A stretch of 64,000 nucleotides of DNA from Syngnathus acus (GCF_901709675.1 NC_051095.1:21265956-21329955), one strand, 5' to 3'. Counted from the first letter of the stretch, positions 24,001 to 35,934 are shown. Numbers and translations: made by a program. Notes: generated by a model not told the origin, from the letters alone.

Positions 24001-24681
24001 AAGGAGAAAGCAGTGATTCAAGACACTCAAGAGGAGCAGTCACTCGATGAGAGATACAACTGTGAGCGGCTGAGTCCACAGAGCCAGTTCGATAGCGCAG
24101 ATACGGATCCAGCAGTGCTGGAGACCATATTCATACCACCGCTAGATGGCAGTCAAGCAGAACTGCGGACACGGGTCATCAAGGAGGTCCGCAAACCTGG
24201 CAGAAGTGAGTAAAAAGCCTGTGAGGCATGTTTCCTTCTCCTCAACACAATGTAACAATAGTGTTTTCCAAAACTGCTTTTGTGATCAATTGGCACGTTT
24301 GGACTGATCATCACTGTGGCTTGAGACATATACTAAATGACTCAGCTTTGTTTCTTGTCTTTATTCCTGTCCACAGACTTTGAGGCAATACTAGGACTAC
24401 TGCAGCAGGTGAAAGGACCGGTCAATGTCCAGCGCTACTTTATCCAACACGCCATCAAAGAGGCCTCCAGGTAAGGACTGTTGAGCATCACGTCTTACAA
24501 CAAGACGCTTGTGAATTCAAACCTGTATGCAGTAGTAGAATTTCATCCGTCGCCCTCCTCCTCAACAATCTCTTCCAGGTTCAAGAAGCGAATGCTGATC
24601 CAGCAGTTAGAGCTTACCCTTGTCAAGTTGGACGAAAAACATGGGAAACCATCACAGCTGCCCAGCGATCCTGGCAGTTAA
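12059..24681 (+). CDS. ints6l: Integrator complex subunit 6 / 6-like, complete (18 exons)
   Basis: Exons: 12059-12169, 12299-12376, 15532-15681, 17699-17788, 17919-18102, 18186-18314, 18617-18780, 20596-20748, 20838-20970, 21186-21280, 21362-21472, 22592-22807, 22888-23014, 23082-23224, 23324-23555, 23825-24205, 24377-24470, 24579-24681. Total 2694 nt, 897 codons plus stop; all junctions GT-AG with closing phases. The N-terminal VWA domain has the MIDAS DTSAS at residues 9-13 and TDG near residue 130. A conserved middle includes NAYDIPRRNLLD and HTFGNPFK; a basic KRRR patch near residue 660 may be a nuclear signal. The acidic linker leads to the C-terminal helical domain with EASRFKKRMLI. INTS6 is the Integrator subunit that helps recruit PP2A to paused RNA polymerase II (established). 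The 6-like paralog is preferred because PABIR2, MOSPD1 and MMGT1 neighbours match human Xq26. The linker exon 23825-24205 is the least conserved part. Confidence 0.95.
12995..13023. repeat. (ATA)n microsatellite in ints6l intron 2
   Basis: Mostly ATA/TAA trinucleotide repeats. Intron 2 (12377-15531) is otherwise AT-rich unique sequence. Confidence 0.8.
14922..15029. repeat. (CCTA)n microsatellite in ints6l intron 2
   Basis: About 26 near-perfect copies of a CCTA tetramer, with a single CCCA interruption near 15019. Confidence 0.95.
19928..20120 (-). mobile_element. LINE 3' tail in ints6l intron 7
   Basis: A T-run (19929-19950), then CAAGTCAAAGTCAGCTTTAT and CACACAAAGAAACCGAAATT. The plus strand shows the reverse complement of a poly(A)-tailed retroposon 3' end. 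From memory this sequence is a high-copy fish LINE 3' UTR with an AATAAAGC signal. No coding part remains. Confidence 0.5.
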
Positions 24682-26450
24682 GGAACATCAATTGAACTTT
24701 GCGTCGCCATGGACAACACAAAAATGAGAGGCCAACAAAAGACACACGGAGGGACAAAGGCACTTCTATGAGAACAGTCCACATGCTGTTACGTCACATC
24801 CTGTTAGCGGCCGAGGGAAAGGTTATCTGCACGACACATTCATTGAGGATAAGCAGAGCGACTTTATGAATATGCCGTAATCCTCTTGATACTGACTGAC
24901 GACATCCATAATCATTCGGTAGACAAACACACAGACAATAAGCCATAAAACATCCTGAAATGGCAGCACACATCCTTCTTCAGCTGGTCTGAAACCTGTT
25001 CCTGAAGCTTCAATCACTGTTTTGAAAACAATAAGGCGTGACCTCCGTTTCGACTGCCATGACTGCTCTTTTTCCATCTCTCTTACTGGTATGTGTACAT
25101 CTGGAATTCTACATTGTGGAAAGCAATATACCATATACCAGAGGTACTGTTGAGGTCAGGATTACTGCCCCATGAATGTCCGGATAGCTTCATAAAGATC
25201 AATGCAAATTAGCTGAATTTTTACAATTGGAAGATTTATAAAATATAAAAGACATCTCAGTATAAATCAATTGTGACATCCAACCTATGGACACAATGAC
25301 TTATTGTCATTGCCGTCTAATATCCTGTGGCACCTGCATGCAGGGAGTGTCATTGGGCCTATTTTGGGCGCACTTTCTGGCATGGCTGATTTGAACTCAC
25401 TCTGAAGGTTTTTAATGTGATTTGGGTCAGACAGGTTTTAAATAGTCCATCCTACCTGTGAGGTGTCCTCTATAAATCACTTACTATGGGGACTACTGCA
25501 ATCTGGGAACATTCAGTGCCAAAAGTAGCAAGTAGAATTGCTATTAAAATAGACTCTCCAAAATTCCATACTAAGAATGGTTTTATTTTAATCCCCGGTT
25601 TCATTTGGTTGCCAAGAAATAAAACCAGAATCTCAACTGATTTAGTTTTTGGCTTTTTACCCCTTGTTTGCAAATATAGTATTTTATCCATGTAAATCCG
25701 GTAATAGCAGTATTTGTACAGAAAACCTACTCACAAAATTGGTTTTGCATAGGGGGGTCAATCACCCTAAGATGCCCACAAAAGTTCAAAAATGTGTTCT
25801 AAAAATGATTGGAAAGTGATATAGAAAATATTACATATTGGGATGGTTTTTGTCCCGATTTGAGAGCTGTATTGACATGCTGCAAACAAACAACATGCAA
25901 TAGTGTTTGAAAGGGATGGATGCAGATGTTCTTAAGTGATACTGTATCAGTGTTAGAGGATGTATGTATGTTGATGCAATGCAGAGAGGTCACCCTCCTT
26001 TACAGCAACAGAATGTTTTCTTACTTGTGCGCAGCTGTCCGTGTCCGTTGAGAACACACACTCATTTTACAATGTCACTCTTTTGGCGATGACACAGATT
26101 TTTAGCAAATTGACCATAACCACTGATCTGAAAATTCCATCGCTCATTTTAAGTCCCAAAACGTATGCCAAGTCATGAGTGCACATTTCTTACCCCAATA
26201 GTGTGTCTTCACTGACTGGCAGTGTGTCAACTTCATTTGAAGGAATTTGTGCGTCTGTGTGGCCTCGGCTGACAGTTACATCTGTTACATTGATGACGTA
26301 ACCGTTGTTTTCATGACCAATGTACACTACTGTTTTACGTTCATAAGGCAGACTGATTATTTTTGTGAATTTGTTTATTTCAGAGGAAGACAACTATTTT
26401 GAAAGTCAATTTTGTAAACTTGAAGTTTTATTCGATTTTTGTACAAAACA

Positions 26451-26456
26451 AATAAA
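26451..26456 (+). terminator. Probable poly(A) signal of ints6l
   Basis: AATAAA about 1.77 kb after the stop. An alternative lies at 26961-26966. The interval 24682-26450 is read as 3' UTR; its short open frames look like chance. Confidence 0.4.
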
Positions 26457-26479
26457 CCACCTCTAAAATGGTATCAACT

Positions 26480-27440
26480 GTTTTAAAGACGTGTGCTTGC
26501 AAGATGTCTAAATCCAAAAAACAACAACCTGATTGTCGGAACTGTATTTTAGACCAATACATATAAAACAAGTAAGGTGCTGGGGGAGCTACTTTTTGCA
26601 CTCTACATTTTGCTGTTGGGGCAACTGGATGATTCTGCTCTCTCAGGAATGGTTTAGGCTACTAGCTAAAAGGGAGTTAATATCACTGCAAACATTCCTG
26701 GCCAAAAAAAACCCATTGTCAACTTGCTCTTTGTCTCTGTAGTTGAATTCCTTCCTGAAAATGCTCCGCCCTACTTCCTTCAGTTTTTTTTCTGTAGGGA
26801 ATTGTCAAGAATGAACGAAGGTTTACAACCATTACAATAGCTTTGAAAGTGTTCTTTTTGTTGTTTTTTTACACAAAGAAGCCTTTATACCTCATTAGAA
26901 CAGATAAACATGACTCAAAGTGCACCTGTTGGTTCCTCACTTAAAATGTAAGCCCTTTAAAATAAAACCTGCAAGCTTCAAGAATTACAGTTAGGCATAC
27001 ATCTATGTAGTGCTAGCTAGGCCTCATGCAAAACTGCTCGTCGTTTGGTAGCCTTGTTTTACGCATGCGCAGGTGAGGTCTGCAACTCGCTTATTCAAGG
27101 AAGTTGTCCAGAGGTGGGGACAACGGCGCCGATTGGCCGGCAACCAGTCCAGGATGGAGCACATCACTCGTACAAAATCAGCTGGGATGGGGCAGCCAGG
27201 CTTGGGCTCGAGTAGCCCATCCTGAGGTAAATCGATATGTGGATGCATGATTTTTGTATGAGTGTACATATACAATACAGTACGTACAAAAGATCATACC
27301 TTCGGTCAGTCCATCCCCAAATTGTCTCGAGTCAATATAGCTTTAAATGTTGCAACGAAGGCTTTCTACTGACATCTAGTGGACAACACAAGAAACACCC
27401 CGGGGTTCTTTTAAATCATATGATTTCTATGACGCAAGAG
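26480..27440. other. Intergenic DNA between ints6l and mmgt1
   Basis: No gene seen. 27060-27245 holds a degraded minus-oriented copy of the dispersed fish repeat (GGCAACCAGTCCAGG, AGCTGGGATGGGGC). Confidence 0.45.
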
Positions 27441-27459
27441 GAAGAAGCTAAAAGAAGTG

Positions 27460-27770
27460 AGACACTAAATTGAGACCAGAATACAGTGGGAAATGCCTAA
27501 TGTGTTGACTTGTGAGTGAGTGAGGAACGAAGGTGAGGAGGAGCTGCATAGTGCCTTAGTAAAAAGTCTTAGACAAGGTACCCAATGCAGAGAGGAACTG
27601 TGGTACCACATGACGTGGAGAGTGGCAGAGGACTTCCAATTTAAAAGATGATCAAACTGGTAGAAGGAGCTGCCAGGCAAGTAAACTAGAAGAACTAAGA
27701 GATGTAGTGAGGTAAGACATGAGGGCAGTTGGTATTCGAGGAAAGCAAAAGTCTAGATTAGAACAAGATT
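27460..27770 (+). mobile_element. Degraded LINE 3' end, second copy of the family at 3470-3785
   Basis: TGGTAGAAGGAGCTGCCAGG and then AAGAGATGTAGTGAGGTAAG with ATGAGGGCAGTTGG parallel the earlier copy (AGAAGGATGGTGAGGTTGG, TTTATGGATGTGGTGAGGGA, GGACATGCAGGATGTTGG) but with many differences. It lies just past the 3' end of mmgt1. Identity is by eye. Confidence 0.45.
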
Positions 27771-27883
27771 TTTTTTTGGATGCACAAATGAGCAGGTTAC
27801 TGCGATAGATCTTGTTTGAAACTATCTCAATCCAAATGTAAAACCAGATTAAGTTCAAACATCAAAAGTAAAATCTGATCGTG

Positions 27884-27889
27884 TTTATT
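27884..27889 (-). terminator. Poly(A) signal of mmgt1
   Basis: TTTATT on the plus strand (AATAAA on the minus strand) 503 nt after the mmgt1 stop; the 3' UTR 28391-27870 includes an A-run at 28277-28294. Confidence 0.5.
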
Positions 27890-28391
27890 AAATAATATAA
27901 CAAAATGTCAATGAAAACAGATGCACCATCATTTCTCTTCCAAGTCTTGTCAACATTTCCTCTTCACCCTATGTCTTCAGGGAGCTAAATTACAAAAAAA
28001 GTTCAAACTAAATGCTGTCCTGACATATGATGAATGAAATGAGTTTTTTTTCTACCCTTCATACAGAGAATATTAAGTGCAAAGGAGAGAAATATCCAAA
28101 GTAGTGTCGGAAGGGACACAATGGCTAGATGCCTCGGTACGCAAGACTCCAAAGCATTTCCATACAGTAAATATAAAATAACTGAAGGGTTGGCACACTG
28201 GTGGAGATGACTACTTTAGTGAACAGGGGTGCATGTTTGTACAGCATGACTGAATGATTATGTACAAATACATATAAAAAAAAAAAAAAAAAAATGGATA
28301 ATGAATGGTGACTCTGGCTCCTCTGTCTAATGACAACAACAAAAAATCCTATCTGACATTAGTAATTTTACAGGCAGGGAAAAGGCCAGTC

Positions 28392-29707
28392 TCAGTGCAA
28401 ATGCTCCAGCTTGCGGAGCCGTAGCGGGTTGGGAAGAGCTTGCTGAGAGGACGGCTCTTCCTCGGCGGTGCGGTACAGCACTCGTCCTCGGTGGTTGAAA
28501 AGGTAAAAAGACGGATGATTCCTCAGTGTGTCAAACGTTCTGTTGAGGGAGGAAATCATTTATTCACATTAAAACAGGGAATCCGCAATTACACTCCTAA
28601 GGATAGAAAATTTGGAAGTGGAGGTAAAACTGCACCTCACTCAAAACTTTGGGGGTCACAACCAGCAACACCCAAGACTTCAACTCAGTAAGCATGATGA
28701 CACGACAAACTTTACAGGCATATTGGGGTTTTTTTGTAGTCCAGAATTTATAGTTAGCAACCCCTGCAAAATTCTAGCTAAAATGCATCTAGTATTCAAA
28801 GTTAGGTGACAAAAATGTGGGCACCGTATTATTTTCGTCTGCTTCATACAAATTTGATGTAACTTTCTCTGCATGTCCTCAAGTGCCTCCAAATTATCCA
28901 CTGTGGTATAAATGTTTCAGGTAGCTTTCAGCACTTTTTGGGCGGTCAAAGGTGAGCTGTTTGTGATTTATAATTGATTTATTGTTTGTCATAATACAGT
29001 GCATTTCACGAAATTCACACTACAACAATTAACAGTCAAATGTTGGTGACACAATGTGGTTGGAACCTACTTGTTCTTGAGCTCCGAGGAGGCGTCCATG
29101 TCTTTAAACTCCCCAGCAATATGGACAATACCATAACAGGTCATGACGAACGAGAGTAATGTCTGGAGCACAATCTGCAACACAAAAAATAAAGTCGTCG
29201 TGTCAAAACATCTTCTTGTGAGCGACGCTAATCTTAAAGGTAGGAAAAATGCACACGACTCACGTCGATTGGCAGGGTTTCGTTTTCTTTCTCTGTAAGT
29301 CGCATGTAAGATCGATCTGATGGAGGAAGGTGAGTTGAAATCAAGTCAATTGAACATCTAAATGTATTTTTACATACAATGAATTGCACACCCAAGTGTT
29401 TAAAAGATTGTGACGGTCAAGGCACATAAGATGAATTGCACCATTAAGTTAAGAAGCCAAGGGTGTCATCCCTGCGTGAGCTCATCTGAGCTGAGTTAGC
29501 ATCATGCAAGCTAACCATCGCAGCATAAGGCCTCGCCAGCCTTTAAATGCATCCCTGCCATCCGAGCCCCTCTCCCCGGTGACAACTGGACCGACATCCG
29601 TGTGCCCACTCCACGCAAAGAAACTCACGTTGTGCCGCTGAGAAAGCTGCGTGTGCTAAGGAAAAGAGTCCAATGCTGACGACACCTTTCCAAAACGAAG
29701 AAGCCAT
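28392..29707 (-). CDS. mmgt1: Membrane magnesium transporter 1 / ER membrane complex subunit 5, complete
   Basis: Minus-strand exons in order: 29707-29629, 29316-29264, 29174-29071, 28539-28392; 384 nt, 127 codons plus stop (human protein 131). It begins [20 protein letters not shown] with [17 protein letters not shown], then [40 protein letters not shown] and a C-terminus [10 protein letters not shown]. Two transmembrane helices are visible (about residues 4-24 and 42-66). EMC5 is a core transmembrane subunit of the ER membrane complex that inserts tail-anchored and multipass proteins; an Mg2+ transport role has also been proposed (established literature). It is divergent from pfdn6 with 705 bp between start codons. 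The C-terminal tail is shorter than in mammals around the Ser/Asn-rich segment. Confidence 0.96.
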
Positions 29708-30412
29708 TTTCAACGGGACAACTCCGTGCAGTGCCGTAAAGTCAAACGGTGTCGCAAAAAAAGACCACAAAGGAAAATCATCGCGTCCCATGAAATATGA
29801 ATAGTTATGCACAATTTGAACTTAAACAACGCGCTGAACAACAGTGAAGTTAAGATAAATCTCCACTCAGAAAAACAATGATGCAGTCAGAATGTATTGC
29901 AAACAAAAGTGAACAATAAAATTTACCAACATAAATATTTAAAAACAGCTCTTAAAACGTAAACGCAGATATAATGATTAAAAATTGCTTTCAACTGTAC
30001 TTAAAAAGTGATTCTATTACTGACCACTGGCGGGACAGTACGTGTACCACACTTAATATCTATATTTAATCTATAATTGAAATATTTTGTTGAAGGGCTT
30101 TTTAATATGAAATTATGTAAATGTATTATGTATGATTATTATGTAAAAAATCAAAAGTTGAGCAAAACAACGAAATCTAACGAATATAATTGACTTTTGC
30201 GTGACCATATTTTCCTGCTCTCTACTCCAGATCAGTAGACGGCGGTAATGCACCTACCAACCACCAATTACTACCAACGAAGAAGAGAAATATCCGGCAT
30301 CAGCCATCACCTTTTCCGGTGCTTGGGTCCACATTTAGCAAGTCAAGACGTTGTTTTGTGAAATATTTACTGAACGAACTTGCCATTTGTAGCTACATAA
30401 GAAAAGATCAAC
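29708..30412. promoter_or_regulatory. Shared intergenic promoter of mmgt1 (-) and pfdn6 (+)
   Basis: 705 bp separate the two start codons. An ETS-like CTTTTCCGGT lies at 30311-30320, about 100 bp before the pfdn6 ATG. The middle (29830-30200) is AT-rich and featureless. GACGGCGGTAATGCACC at about 30239-30255 followed by ACGAAGAAGAG resembles a short motif block I recall as recurring in fish promoters. No TATA box is convincing. Confidence 0.45.
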
Positions 30413-32534
30413 ATGACAGAGGCCATTCAAAAGAAATTAAACACCGAGTTAGAAAAATATACTCAGATGCAAAAAGGTAAGTAGCGTTTTAGGCCGTTGT
30501 GACTTGCTAGCTTTCCAAATAAGGACTTGAAATTCTTTACATTGTTGTTCACGGTTAAAACGTCCTTACTAAATTGACTCACTACCGATTGTCTGTGCTG
30601 CTTAGATGTTAGCAAGAGCATGTCAGCCCGACAGAAGCTGGAAACGCAGCTTGCAGAGAACAATATCGTAAAAGAGGTAATGTTTGTCATCTAGTCCACG
30701 TGGGTTAAAAATGGGAATAATAACCTGGTTGATTGTTTTTCTTTTTCATAGGAGCTTGATATATTAGACAGTGCAAATACAGTGTACAAATTGATTGGCC
30801 CTGTTTTGGTAAAACAAGATTTGGACGAGGCCAAGGCGACTGTGACAAAAAGGCTGGAATACATCAATGGAGAAATGTAAGTTACTGTTTGTATAGCTGC
30901 TTCTATCCATCCATCCATCCATCCATCCATCCATCCACCCATCCATTTTCTGTTTTCATTACAGTCACGGGTAAGCTGAAGCTACCCGAATTGACTTGTG
31001 GGTGGGAGGTGGGTACACCCTGGGCTGATCGCCAGGCAACTGCAGGGCACATCAGATGAGCATGCAATCACATTCACACTTATGGACAATTTTATGTATT
31101 CAGTTAACCAAACATGCATGTTCATGTAATGTGGGATAAAGCTGTAGTACCTGTATTACACACCACACAAATGCAGCAATGCAAGGGTGATTTTGTGTAT
31201 TCAGTTAACCGAACATGCATGTTTTTGCAATGTGGGATGAAGCCGTAGTACCCGTATTACACACCACACAAATGCAGCAATGAAAGAGGAGACGTCCCCA
31301 TCCTTCGGCAGTTCAGTGCCTTGCTCAAAGGCACCTCGGCAGTAGGTTGAACGCAGATTAGAATCTCTCCAATAACGTTTTGGGGGACGGGGTTTAAAGG
31401 GTGGGACTTTAGTCTCTGGCTTCCACGTATATATTCCAAAAACTCAACTCTTGTCACAACATGATTTCTAGAGCACCTTAAACTCATGCATGTAGGGATA
31501 AATTGTCCATAGGTGTGAATGTGTGCATGCATGGTTGTTTGTCTTAATGTGCCCTGCAATAGATAGATAGATTCTTTATTGATCCCCAGGGTGAAATTCA
31601 GGAGCTAGCCAGTTAGATACAGAAACACACAGATAGATAAACAGATAGACAATATAGCTTAGTATTAATAAATCACAAATAGTTCAAATAATAAATAGAT
31701 AGACCAAATAAATAAATAGATGAATAGTTAATGGATAACGACCGTGATATTTTGTCCCAGTTCTTTATCTTTAATGCTCGCTATGCTAATAGTAATAACC
31801 AGGAGGCTGCCTTCTCAGTTTAACTGTTTGATGTATGCCAAAAAGACCGATACACAGCTATGGAGTCTTCTCTGCGAGATAACCCCCACCTCTAAGATCC
31901 CTACTCTTATGCTACTTTTGGCCACCCCCCTGCAAGGGGGTGACTCTGCCTAGTCTGTGTGATCATGTGTGACCTTGCAGTCTTAACTGAGATCAACTCA
32001 TATGTGTGTGCAAAGAGTGTCATAGAGAAGGGTCAAGGATAACGGCATAGCTCAAGCTACCTAGCTAATCACATGTGCCAAAGATTCCTATTCTAACAAG
32101 GGCGTACCCCAGCTCCCACTCAAAGTCAGCCGGGATAGATTCCAGCACTGAAGCACTGAACTAAATGAAGCTTAACTCGCTTCAACATACGTCATTGACA
32201 CGAAGATTCCACCAGGTGGCATCAAAACAAAACCGTTATTGCTTTGTCCTGGCACATAAATATTTATCCAAAACACGTTTGTAAAATGTAAAGTGCTCTA
32301 CCACAAAAGTGAGCAAGGTCCTCCTCTTGAAAGGTCTTAAAAATGTTTTCAGTCTAACTGGAAATAGACTTGAAATGTTTATTTCTTTTTTTATTTCTCC
32401 GTTTCTGTTACAGTCAGCGGTATGATACGCTCCTGAAAGACTTGGAGAAGAAGTCCGACCAGCACCGACAGCTTTTGTCCAGTTTACAGCAGGAGTTTCA
32501 GAAAGCGCAAGGCCTCTCTGTGGGTAAAGTCTGA
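30413..32534 (+). CDS. pfdn6: Prefoldin subunit 6, complete
   Basis: Exons 30413-30476, 30606-30676, 30752-30876, 32414-32534; 381 nt, 126 codons plus stop (human protein 129). It begins MTEAIQKKLNTELEKY with motifs MSARQKLETQLAENNIVKEE, LDSANTVYKLIGPVLVKQ and ATVTKRLEYINGEIQRYD. This is the beta-prefoldin pattern: an N-terminal coiled-coil helix, a beta hairpin around residues 45-70, then a C-terminal coiled-coil helix rich in Glu, Lys and Gln. Prefoldin is a cytosolic hexamer that hands nascent actin and tubulin to the TRiC/CCT chaperonin (established). The third intron (30877-32413) is long because of repeat insertions. In human PFDN6 is on chromosome 6, so this linkage to mmgt1 is not shared with human. 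Confidence 0.96.
30904..31290. repeat. (ATCC)n plus dispersed fish repeat with a 101-bp tandem duplication
   Basis: (ATCC)n at about 30905-30945 is followed by the dispersed fish repeat (GGTACACCCTGGGCTGATCG at about 31011-31030, GCCAGGCAACTGCAGGGCAC next). Its distal part is present twice in tandem with a period of 101 bp (about 31095-31195 and 31196-31285), each with CATGCATGTT, TGTGGGAT and a CCGTATTACACACC-like block, differing at several positions. Confidence 0.7.
31556..31725 (-). mobile_element. LINE (Rex1-like) 3' tail
   Basis: AGATAGATAGATTCTTTATT then GATCCCCAGGGTGAAATTC. Read on the minus strand this is a 3' UTR ending in an ATCT microsatellite tail, a pattern I associate with Rex1/Babar-type fish LINEs. 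Inside pfdn6 intron 3. Confidence 0.5.
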
Positions 32535-32688
32535 CCAAGTGAAGAAATGCAAATCTTCAGTATGCGCGCATGCCCTTCCCATAGACACACTTGTAGCCCG
32601 ACAGCTCAGAAGATGGGATCGAAATCCACCTGCATCTCTGTCATTCAAATGCAACTTTACCGTTGCAACGCTTCTGTTTGTAATTAAT

Positions 32689-32694
32689 AATAAA
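32689..32694 (+). terminator. Poly(A) signal of pfdn6
   Basis: AATAAA 155 nt after the stop codon. Confidence 0.65.
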
Positions 32695-33084
32695 CTTTTT
32701 TTTCATGAAACTGTTTCAACATCTTGTGTAAATGATGATGCTAAGCCACATTACCAATGCAGTGTACTGCTATTCAAAAATGAAAATGGTTTATTGACAT
32801 GCAGGATGACTAGACAGTGTGCACTGTTTAAAAGCCCTGGCATCACTGCCCTTAGAGGTTGGTCATTTAGATGTGTAATTTAGTAGTAGAAAAATGCATC
32901 ATACATGTTCCCCCCAAAAATATGGAATTAATACAACCATTCAGACTTTAAGAAATTGAAAGAAATCAAACAAAACTTTATTGGATCGAATAGAGGATAA
33001 GGAATCCCCAATTGTGGGTGAAAAAAAATAATGTTGCATTTCTTTACTAACATTTTGCAGTCTGACACATGGATTGACCCAGTG

Positions 33085-33320
33085 ACAAACGCTATTCTTC
33101 ATCAATCAATTTGCTGTCAGCAGCTCAGGTTTTGCAGACTCATTTTCTTGAACCGTACTTGCTTGGTTACGCAGTTTCCATTTTCAAGACCTGCTTGAGG
33201 TTTTCCGTATTGACGCTTTGAGGTCTTCCTCGGTCCAGGACGCTTCCCTTTTGCACAACCTTCGCACTCTGTTTGATGTGGTCCAAATGTTAGACACTGC
33301 TGACTAGGAAGGAACTTTTA
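33085..33320 (-). other. Possible terminal exon of an unidentified minus-strand gene
   Basis: On the minus strand an acceptor-like TTCCTTCCTAG (near 33305) is followed by a block that stays open in all three frames for 35-60 codons. One frame reads SNIWTTSNRVRRLCKREASW then TEEDLKASIRKTSSRS and a stop. Another reads CEGCAKGKRPGPRKTSKRQY and ends at a TGA. An AATAAA on the minus strand (TTTATT at 32977-32982) lies 100-200 nt downstream. No upstream exon or family could be assigned, so this may be chance or an old pseudogene. Confidence 0.2.
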
Positions 33321-35928
33321 CATTCTGTGACATTTCAACGGACATCTCTCAATTTTATTCAATTACTGGCAAATTACCAGAATATGTAATGCAGAAGTGT
33401 ATTTGAACTGTATTACCTGTATTTTAACTAAAAATGACAAGATGACCTAACCCATACTTTTGTTCCTCTACTTGCTCTTAGGGAGACTGGATTTTTTTCC
33501 CCCTGCTTTTTGTGTGTTTTGTAAGGAGATGAGTGGCACTTTGAATAGAAATGTTTTTGTGGAGAATCCATAATTTGCCTGAATTTCACATGACCCCCCC
33601 CCTCTCTCTCTTTCTCCTCATGAGGAAATATGAGGAAAAAACGAATAAACGTGGTTAGAGAATGTAATATTTAATAGGCACAGCTGCCGCAATAGTAGCA
33701 CCCGTAACGTGGTGGCATTCCAGTAAAACAAACGTAGTTTGGTCTTTACGGTGTGAAGTTGACACTTTAACTACTGGTGCGCACGAGCCTGCGAGGTCAC
33801 TGGCGCGTGGGTGTGAGGGATCCCACGCTGCCATTTGACACAAACAGAATGTTATGAAGAGCCACCGCGAGCGTTCTCACCTACACAATAACTACGTGCA
33901 CCCATATGGCTGAAAGATATTTGATCTAATGTAATGCTGATGTAATAATCATGAGCAATGTATTCAAACACAATACTTTGGTTAGTTTACGCACAGGTCA
34001 AGAAATAGTTCAACCCTAAGGATGTGACATTGTGGCCAAACTGCGGTGTCGATTTTCCCAATAGCGGCCTTGTGGTGGCGCTAAAGCACATTTGCACCGC
34101 TATCTCTTCCTCGTGGAAGTATCCTTCAATGCTCCTGTTCAACAGGTGCCCTCAAAATGAGCCAACTAATCCTGCATTGCTGTTTTACACGCAGACAATA
34201 AATGATGTTTAATCTGCTTTTTGGGAGGCAGATGCTCCTCAATGAAAGGCTAATCTCATTCTTCCCATTGATGCTCCTTCCTGCGGGAGGTTTAATCTGG
34301 AATTGAAAGAAAATCCTGGCCATGCGATCAACCCAGCGGGACTAACACCTCCATTCAGAGAGGCAGGCTGCAAGGAAATTGTGCTTTTCAAGTTAGTTCT
34401 CTGCTACATAAACACATCACGCGGTTTGGAGAGTTTTCCCACTACATAAATCCAAATATCATTTTAATTTAAATGTGCTTACTTTGGTTAACTTTTCATT
34501 GATCTTATTACTCGATTATCGTATCGCCTGGGTTTAATAAATTACACAAATTAGTTTTTGCACTAGATTGACCATGCAGTGAATTGTAACTTATTAACAA
34601 TATCATGTTCTCCCCACATTTTGTTTTCCAGCAGCTGCCCTCCATTCCCGTCGAATGCTAGAAGTCGTGCACACATTCTACAATCATTTCTGCAAGGTTG
34701 TTGGCACTCTTTTGTTTTCTGATGGCCAGTGTTGAAAACCCATTAAGGTGCACATTCAGATGCTGATTTCACCTAACTTTCATCTTTCTAACAGCCAGCC
34801 GCCCCATCCAGGTTCTTTCAAGTCCTTAAAATCGATCGTCTTTGAAAAGGTTTTCAAAATTTGCCTTAAAAGTATAGTCCACTACAATAAGCTATATACT
34901 ATTTGGTTATCCGAGGGATTTCCAAACAGTTCAAAATCATTGACTAAAGATGAAAAACAAAAACAAGAATATATTTAAATGATATATAAAATATACATGA
35001 AACGCAAATAATCAATACTATATATTAAGTAAATACAAGATGAAATGACAAAGAAATACAAAGAAAACTTTTGCTTTTTGTTTAAAGCCACAGTTGTATC
35101 TCTTTAACACACTGACATCAGTACTGTATTGGGCAGCATATGCTACAAGCATGGGTATTTGATAAATAAATATCAATTATTTAATGGTCCTTTTAGTTAT
35201 TCAATAATGGCCCTTCTACCCCGAGACCCCAATGATTTGAGAAACAAGCCTTCTGATGACTGTAATGTTTAAAAAAAATGCTTTATTTTGTTGATATTTT
35301 GAATTGATGAAGGAATTATGGTATGATAATGTGAAATGAACGGCATGTCGGTTTGTATTAAATTGGAATCAATTATTTCACTTCATCTGATCTACAATAT
35401 AAACATGTTTTCATTTCTCTTTGATGAAGACTTGACCATGTGGTGGCAAACACGTTTCAAATCAAACAAATTATCCAATTGTGTTGAAGCGTTTGTAGAT
35501 TAGGTGCAGTCTGGATTGGTGCACATTGTGTGAATGGCCACTCTTGTGTCCTTCTACATGTGAAAACCAACCCAACCCTGCATTAGCATGTCAGTGGGGT
35601 GTCCAATGTGCATCAAGTATGTGTGAACTTCAATGTCCTTTCACACCCCTGGAAAAAATGGAGAAAAAAAGCAAAAATCCAAGACTTTTTGCATCTTGTT
35701 TTGAAAAAAAGAAAACTCCTGAAAAAATAGGTTGGACAAAACTATCCGTGATTGTATATTTAGGCAGTCTACTGCAGGAGACATCAACATGGCTGCAAAG
35801 ACCACCTGAGTAAGTCAGCTGCCCTGTTCATTTGAAAACATTTGCAGAGATTTATAGAAAAAAAGTGTTGTCGTGATATACTATGTTGTATCTCTCCTAC
35901 CTTGTAAAATCATTGTTGTAGGAAATTA

Positions 35929-35934
35929 TTTAAT
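35929..35934 (-). terminator. Possible ATTAAA poly(A) signal of the her5-like gene
   Basis: TTTAAT on the plus strand (ATTAAA on the minus strand) about 167 nt beyond the stop at 36101. A canonical AATAAA was not seen nearer. Confidence 0.3.
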
